A stretch of DNA of 24,199 bases from Branchiostoma floridae (lineage: Eukaryota; Chordata; Leptocardii; Amphioxiformes; Branchiostomatidae): NCBI RefSeq assembly GCF_000003815.2, contig NC_049988.1, forward strand, positions 20,922,791-20,946,989, in the 5' to 3' direction. Position 1 is the stretch's first letter. Each line of letters opens with the position of its first letter. Below, piece by piece: positions 23,201 through 24,199 of the stretch. The translations under genes and the position numbers were made by a program. The notes beneath the pieces are model-generated. The model did no database searches. It had not been told where the DNA came from and was given only the letters and a program-made list of their open reading frames with translations.

Positions 23201-23662
23201 ACCACTGTTGACGCCTTGAAGCGCGACCAAGACGACATGCGCCAACTGTCCGCCACTGTTGACGCCTTGAAGCGCGACCAAGACGACATGCGCCAACTGT
23301 CCGCCACTGTTGACGCCTTGAAGCGCGACGAAGACGACATACCCACCACTGTTGACGCCTTGAAGCGCGACCTGGACAATGAGCAAAACCGAACCGCCGC
23401 GTTGGAACAGCGTCTTCACGAGATGAGTAAGACAATAGGTAGGTTCGTTCTCATGTGTACTATTTGTGGCAATGTATTGATCGATATCATTGATGATATA
23501 CAAACAGGAAAATTTGCAACTCTATCATTATTCCACATGATTTTTCTCATCAATACCTTCGGGATGATTTACATCAGTACATCTCATGGCATTGATTATC
23601 GTATCATTTCTCTCATGACTAATGTACTTACATTATGTGCAGGTGACTGTTGTCATGATTAA
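16813..23662 (+). CDS. Probable type II transmembrane protein with proline-rich head and repeat coiled coil (4 exons)
   Basis: Proposed join: 16813-17233, 22362-22507, 22640-23438, 23643-23662, phases 1, 0, 1; about 461 residues. Order: Pro-rich, charged cytoplasmic head with Tyr motifs (1-141), basic juxtamembrane segment RRPPCDVIRSHR, one hydrophobic helix at about 164-186 (CIAAGIAVLLALLAVGLAPL), then a coiled coil to about 455 made of QLSTTVDALKRDQDDMR repeats, ending GDCCHD. Positive charges before the helix and no signal peptide suggest N-terminus inside, coil outside. Such head-TM-coil proteins often carry a C-type lectin or fibrinogen-like domain; none is seen here. The long 5.1-kb first intron makes the exon 1 to exon 2 link an inference from phase and orientation. 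I do not recognise a named family. Confidence 0.6.
17406..17763. mobile_element. Possible MITE with imperfect inverted ends
   Basis: The left end CCTCCTAAAGCCGGCTTTAC and the complement of the right end, CCTGTAGAGCCCCCTTTAC, are imperfect inverted repeats, with GAATTC motifs nearby on both sides. No target duplication is evident. The 40-bp satellite starts at the right end. Confidence 0.3.
17761..19010. repeat. 40-bp satellite, 31 tandem copies
   Basis: The unit is CAGGCGTGTTATTGATAGGT + GCAGTGATACTCCTGCCTTA. Copies begin at 17761 and run at 40-base steps, with three longer copies: 18361 (42 bases, TTAACG variant), 18563 and 18727 (44 bases, CGCGCG insertion). Two main variable sites are ATAGGT/ATAGAT and ATACTCC/ATACCCC. 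It is not exon-derived as far as can be seen. Confidence 0.95.
19193..19343. mobile_element. Nested-palindrome MITE-like element
   Basis: Perfect outer inverted arms of 22 bases (19201-19222 and 19311-19332) enclose perfect inner arms of 20 bases (19222-19241 and 19252-19271) around CCTTCCTTCC. A 39-base segment is unpaired on the right side. A 10-base direct repeat TGTTACAATA flanks the structure (19193-19202, 19334-19343) and may be a target duplication overlapping the ends. Confidence 0.65.
19343..19392. repeat. 50-base hairpin next to the nested palindrome
   Basis: ACCTCAATA (19343-19351) pairs with TATTGAGGT (19384-19392), and ATGCCGC (19353-19359) with GCGGCAT (19368-19374), with an asymmetric internal loop between the two stems. 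Confidence 0.6.
19671..19809. other. Assembly gap (139 N)
   Basis: A run of 139 undetermined bases. Open frames running through it are meaningless. Confidence 1.
20095..20369. repeat. 30-bp minisatellite, about nine copies
   Basis: Unit CTACAGTGGTACAGCCTACA + CCCGCCCTCC. The long open frames it creates (WYSLHPPSLQ and TRPPYSGTAY types) exist only because 30 is a multiple of three. Confidence 0.92.
20606..21306. other. Assembly gap (701 N)
   Basis: A run of 701 undetermined bases within the long-inverted-repeat element. Confidence 1.
21490..21715 (-). mobile_element. tRNA-derived SINE-like sequence
   Basis: On the minus strand a tRNA-like head contains a B-box-type GGGTTCAAATCC (complement near 21632-21643), preceded by GAGGTCCT and an A-box-like TTTAGGGTGTTAGA, followed by a non-tRNA body. 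The anticodon arm is not a good functional tRNA fold, so a SINE is more likely than a tRNA gene. Boundaries are approximate. Confidence 0.4.
21976..22361. other. Rest of intron 1 of the coiled-coil gene
   Basis: Contains one leftover TACAG of the split minisatellite, a GAATTCGGCAC string at 21986-21996, and otherwise ordinary AT-rich intron up to the exon 2 acceptor. Confidence 0.5.
22362..22507 (+). CDS. Coiled-coil membrane protein, exon 2 (transmembrane helix)
   Basis: Acceptor CCTCTGCAG| and donor GAG|GTAAAC; 146 bases, phase 1 in and 0 out. It encodes DRTYPGGASGRRPPCDVIRS, then a ~23-residue hydrophobic helix (CIAAGIAVLLALLAVGLAPL) and TFINKE. Confidence 0.7.
22640..23438 (+). CDS. Coiled-coil membrane protein, exon 3 (repeat coiled coil)
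   Basis: Acceptor TTAAAG| is weak but gives INKE-EISQLSTTVDALK in frame. Fifteen tandem units follow: mostly 17 residues (QLSATVDALKRDQDDMR, 51 bp) with three 14-residue units (TTVDALKRDQDDMR type, after DEDDIP). It ends NRTAALEQRLHEMSKTIG, a classic heptad. Two donors, A|GTAAGA (exon end 23426) and G|GTAGGT (exon end 23438), are both phase 1; the choice changes four residues. Confidence 0.7.
23643..23662 (+). CDS. Coiled-coil membrane protein, putative terminal exon
   Basis: Acceptor TTATGTGCAG| followed by GTGACTGTTGTCATGATTAA, which with the phase-1 G gives GDCCHD and a stop. The CC pair could be disulphide-forming. The preceding 204-base intron is a multiple of three with no in-frame stop, so an unspliced form ends at the same stop. 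Confidence 0.4.
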
Positions 23663-23746
23663 GCATATATACTATTAGTGCTTTGCTATTAGTTATATAT
23701 AAGGAGGTCATATGTATTAGTTATACTGCCATCAAATACAAATACA

Positions 23747-24199
23747 AACTAGAAAGGCCGAAATTTGCTTAGGAGGCTGGAGGAGGAAATGGTTTTCTGT
23801 GCTCATATGTCCAATGCACCTCTGTACCAAATTTCAGGTCATTAGCTTGTAATACCAGGGCACAGGGGCTCAAAATATACATATTTTGTCTAAAAATGAC
23901 CAAAAACCCTAAATATCATAAATTCTAAGGCCTCTATCAAGAAAGTGAAAAAAAGTCCTCGGGGTATTTGCTATCTCTACCTCCATGCCAAATTTCAGCT
24001 CATTTGGCCAAAAAATGAAAAAGTAGAAGGGATTTGAAGATTTGACAGGAGAAACAAAGAAAAACAATATATTGCAATCCCATACTATGTATGGATTGCA
24101 ATATAACTAGAAAGGCCGACATTTGCTTAGGAGCAAATACAGCATATTGCAATCCATCTTCATCCTTGAAAAAATCCCAAAATTCAACAATTGAAGTAA
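23747..24199. repeat. Repeat fragment with 29-base direct repeats and a hairpin
   Basis: AACTAGAAAGGCCGAAATTT + GCTTAGGAG at 23747-23775 recurs with one change at 24105-24133. Just before the second copy, 24068-24105 folds into a hairpin (TATATTGCAATCC pairs with GGATTGCAATATA, extended by CATAC/GTATG). A further GCATATTGCAATCC follows. The two near-identical CCAAATTTCAGSTCAT motifs in between suggest a dispersed repeat family. No coding potential. Confidence 0.55.

Noticed and set aside
22648-23503. Long antisense open frames over the coiled-coil exon
   Set aside because: A 51-bp repeat that is open in one frame is open in several; the sense frame has proper heptads and splice sites.

Overview
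Organism and type of DNA. This is nuclear genomic DNA of a metazoan, most likely a cephalochordate (amphioxus, Branchiostoma). There is no dense operon layout. The main gene is cut into short phased exons with GT-AG introns, two assembly gaps of N are present, and tandem repeats plus non-autonomous DNA transposons fill most of the non-coding sequence. The assignment to amphioxus is inference. It rests on a vertebrate-like HECW protein carried on an intron set crowded with minisatellites that straddle splice sites, and on a repeat-coiled-coil type II membrane protein next door. I recall reports of such exon-edge minisatellites at the amphioxus Adh locus ('mirages'); this is from memory and unverified. 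Region 1 (1-15.4 kb, minus strand) holds the 5' three quarters of a HECW1/HECW2-type (NEDL) HECT E3 ubiquitin ligase gene. I reconstruct 13 coding exons with consistent phases, giving about 1437 residues: the HECW N-terminal domain (exons 1-3), a C2 domain (exons 4-7), a long acidic low-complexity linker (exons 8-12; exon 8 alone is 2.1 kb) and the first WW domain (exon 13). The second WW domain and the HECT catalytic domain would lie to the left, outside the window. A GC-rich promoter-like stretch with YY1, ETS and CRE-like sites and a possible non-coding first exon sits at 15.26-15.43 kb. Nearly every intron of this gene carries a tandem repeat whose unit includes an exon edge together with its splice site. 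Intron 9 also carries a piggyBac-like MITE and intron 11 a 1.5-kb TIR element. Region 2 (15.4-16.8 kb) is intergenic, with one short tandem duplication. Region 3 (16.8-23.7 kb, plus strand) is a second gene for a probable type II single-pass membrane protein of about 461 residues: a proline-rich cytoplasmic head (exon 1), a transmembrane exon, a coiled-coil exon built from 14- and 17-residue repeats, and a tiny last exon. No lectin or other ectodomain is visible. Its 5.1-kb first intron contains a 31-copy 40-bp satellite, a nested palindrome, two assembly gaps, a 30-bp minisatellite and a long-inverted-repeat element that split that minisatellite. Region 4 (23.7-24.2 kb) is a repeat fragment with a hairpin. 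The two genes show no sign of functional linkage.
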